Positions 62,094 to 64,000 of a stretch of DNA of 64,000 nt are shown piece after piece. The position numbers and the translations under genes are program-made. Source of the stretch: QQVM01 sp035341855 (GTDB taxonomy: Bacteria > Bacteroidota > Bacteroidia > AKYH767-A > 2013-40CM-41-45); assembly GCA_035341855.1 (NCBI GenBank), contig DAOQWA010000001.1, positions 148,804-212,803 on the forward strand, read 5' to 3'. Under the pieces are notes generated by a model. The model was not told where the DNA came from. It saw only the letters and a program-made list of their open reading frames with translations, and made no database searches. The first letter of the stretch is position 1. The number at the start of each line of letters is the position of its first letter.

Positions 62094-63632
62094 TTACTGT
62101 TTTAAAAGTTTAATTACTTGAATTGAATTTTTCGTCTTCACTTGTATATAATACACACCTTCACTAAAATCAGAAATATCTAAGGAAGCATTTTGCAGGG
62201 AAAATGACTGAACTGATTTTAACTGTCTTCCTAAACCATCCATAAAGTACAACTCAAGATCCTCTAAACTTGTATTCTTTATCCGGATCACATCCTGAAC
62301 CGGATTAGGTCCAATAGATATACCTGAATAGCGAGATAAATCCTCTTGTCCAAGAATCAATAAAAACTGAATTGGTGAACCCCACACTTCAGTTCCCTTT
62401 TTGTAATAAACAAGATAGTCATGACAACACGCACTTCCACAATATGAAATATTATTCAATTTGTCTACAAACCCCAATCCTTCCACATAAAGTTCGCCCA
62501 AATATTCACACCTTGATAACATTGGGCTACATTCTATATATTCAGGTGAATATTGTTTACAAACTCTATGAACCTCCTTTTGAATTCGACCATTGTATAA
62601 AATTGATTTTTTTTGCAAAGCAATGGTATCATGGTATGGAATATTCAATGACCAAAAATCAATGGCTTGATAAGGGAGTTTATTTAATTGTTTAGAATAC
62701 GAATAATTTGGTCGCCAATTAGGGTCCAACAGTCCATTATGGATCATCAGAGTGTCAAAATTAATATACCATTCAAGCAAAGGAATAGGATCATTATGGT
62801 AATCCATTCTCATTAATGTACTGTCTAAGAAAATATAGACAATTGAGTCGCCACCAAAATATACTTGTTTGTCAATGACATGGCGTTTTTCGAAATGACT
62901 CATAATGCCGCTTAGATTCGGTGCTGAAATTTTATAATGAAATACATCACCAACGTCAAAGTTGAAAATTTCCTTAACCCCCATTTCATATCTACCCATT
63001 GCAGGATTCTCAACTCCTTTCAGTGAGTAATAATTCAAATCATTTGGAAAATATTGGAGGCTCAATAACTGTGTAAAGCCAAAATTTTTACTGATAGAAA
63101 ATGTTTTCGAATTAATGCTGCTACTTATTGGTTGGTTGACAGAATCCATGACTTGTAAACTAATGGACCTGATACTATCTGCTGTTCCAAGCACATCTCC
63201 CAGACTGACGCTTGCCAAGGTGGCTTGAATAAAATCACCATTAGAATAAGTATACATTCTCCAGGAATCATTCAGCTGCACATTGGATTTAAAAAATATA
63301 CTGTCTAGTTCCTGATTAAGATAGACTTCATCACCATTGTTCAACTTCATCATTTGGTAACCATACCAGCTGGTATCTGTAATCGCCCATGGGAAAACTA
63401 CTGAGGAAAAACCCGGCACATCTTCCACGGATAAGAAATCATGAAAAAGAACTCGATCCGGCAGTACAGTATCAAGTTCAAGTTTACAATACTTAAAAAC
63501 AGAATCCGGCCCAAATCTTGCAGCGAAAGAATGGCCGGTATGTCCGACAATTGTAGAATAATTTTGAGCAGAACTACTCACAACACAAAACCACAAAAAG
63601 TAAAAACTCAGAGTAAGGAATTTCTTAGACAT
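62094..63632 (-). CDS. T9SS-secreted protein of unknown function
   Basis: I chose the ATG at 63632, which gives a normal signal peptide (MSKKFLTLSFYFLWFCV, ending SSSAQN); an ATG at 63704 would add 24 residues ahead of it. The 512-residue product has no domain I recognise: a mixed alpha/beta body with many aromatic residues (YGYQMMKLNNGDEVYLNQ, SWRMYTYSNGDFIQATLA) and a cysteine-rich stretch (VEGLGFVDKLNNISYCGSACCHDYL) before the end. A type A T9SS sorting domain completes it (SIGPNPVQDVIRIKN ... FSEGVYYIQVKTKN). The CGSACCH cluster is notable and might bind metal. It is monocistronic by position. Confidence 0.75.
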   Translation of the reverse strand: MSKKFLTLSFYFLWFCVVSSSAQNYSTIVGHTGHSFAARFGPDSVFKYCKLELDTVLPDRVLFHDFLSVEDVPGFSSVVFPWAITDTSWYGYQMMKLNNGDEVYLNQELDSIFFKSNVQLNDSWRMYTYSNGDFIQATLASVSLGDVLGTADSIRSISLQVMDSVNQPISSSINSKTFSISKNFGFTQLLSLQYFPNDLNYYSLKGVENPAMGRYEMGVKEIFNFDVGDVFHYKISAPNLSGIMSHFEKRHVIDKQVYFGGDSIVYIFLDSTLMRMDYHNDPIPLLEWYINFDTLMIHNGLLDPNWRPNYSYSKQLNKLPYQAIDFWSLNIPYHDTIALQKKSILYNGRIQKEVHRVCKQYSPEYIECSPMLSRCEYLGELYVEGLGFVDKLNNISYCGSACCHDYLVYYKKGTEVWGSPIQFLLILGQEDLSRYSGISIGPNPVQDVIRIKNTSLEDLELYFMDGLGRQLKSVQSFSLQNASLDISDFSEGVYYIQVKTKNSIQVIKLLKQ

Positions 63633-64000
63633 TTGAAGGAAGTATTTGGACTGATTAATAATGCTAAAACAAAATTTCAAATTAACAGAGCTAACCCTTT
63701 TCATAAAGTAAAATTATAAATAGTCTGTGATAAGATGAAAAGTTTCATCACTACCCGGCGGCGATTCACCTATTAATTATGGCAATTGACTAAAATTATT
63801 TATAGTGACTCAAAATAAGAGCCCCGACCATCACTATATTTACCCTTGAAATAAGATCAGCCCGACTGAAGCAGGATTAAAGTAACATTATGCCGGAATA
63901 CCGTTTTAATCAACTCAAACTTGTGCAAGTCTTGAATTCAATGTCAGTCTGATTCGAGGATTGAATAATTGTTATCTTTACTTATTAAGCCCTTTGGTAA
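63633..64000. other. right-edge stretch, no gene supported
   Basis: About 370 bases between the start of the last gene and the window edge. It should contain that gene's promoter on the minus strand. A 19-codon ATG frame at 63890 is too short to support. Nothing else is recognised. Confidence 0.4.

Noticed and set aside
63890..63949. 19-codon ATG frame near the right edge
   Set aside because: Too short, without motif or ribosome binding site; chance is the better explanation.
1..64000. Mobile elements, CRISPR arrays, tRNA or rRNA genes
   Set aside because: No transposase or integrase motifs, no regularly spaced short repeats, and no cloverleaf or rRNA-like stretch were found on either strand by eye.

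Overview
The window is AT-rich bacterial DNA from a member of the Bacteroidota. The evidence is eleven secreted proteins with type IX secretion (T9SS) C-terminal sorting domains (ten type A, one type B gliding-motility type), an ECF sigma/FecR anti-sigma pair followed by an STN-domain protein, two TonB-dependent receptor-like barrels, GIN-domain and C-K-K type lipoproteins, PorT-like barrels and weak ribosome binding sites. A run of ten Ns (15909-15918) and a probable one-base frame slip near 56298 suggest a draft or metagenome-derived scaffold. I see no rRNA, tRNA, CRISPR array, insertion sequence or prophage.

Layout. 1-8.4 kb: 3' part of recQ, DUF493 and S4-domain genes, a secreted beta-propeller-like protein, a CotH/lamin-tail/PKD protein, a lipoprotein and a DUF4332 gene. 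8.5-23.7 kb is a signalling island: a hybrid histidine kinase; then a co-directional minus-strand run (22203 down to 11314) of LytTR response regulator, GAF histidine kinase, membrane-anchored nSTAND-coiled-coil-WD40 protein, T9SS repeat protein, two lipoproteins and a TPR-like/outer-membrane-barrel protein; and, divergent from it, a cyclic-nucleotide-binding PP2C phosphatase. 23.8-25.1 kb: a secreted PNGase F-family glycopeptidase. 26.1-32.8 kb: ECF sigma, FecR, STN/surface-repeat protein, GIN lipoprotein and TonB-dependent receptor. 33.4-48.5 kb: mostly secreted and envelope proteins, including PQQ sugar dehydrogenase with ThuA, a 1259-residue CotH protein, an acyltransferase, a prolyl oligopeptidase and a c-type cytochrome lipoprotein. 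48.8-52.8 kb: a second signalling cluster with a stand-alone receiver, a cNMP-fold histidine kinase, a receiver/thioredoxin-reductase fusion without the CxxC pair, and a 90-residue partner. 53-64 kb: a second barrel receptor, a coiled-coil protein, a PAT/AmpG-like MFS permease, a 1403-residue Ig/PKD adhesin and another T9SS protein.

The two most interesting systems are (1) the cytoplasm-to-surface run in which one two-component system is linked to a STAND NTPase and four exported proteins, and (2) the kinase plus receiver-flavoprotein operon, which looks like redox or NAD(P)H signalling. A third unusual point is that the STN domain expected on the TonB-dependent transducer of the sigma/FecR system sits instead on a separate surface-repeat protein. 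All functional statements are read from translated sequence and remembered family features; no search was run.
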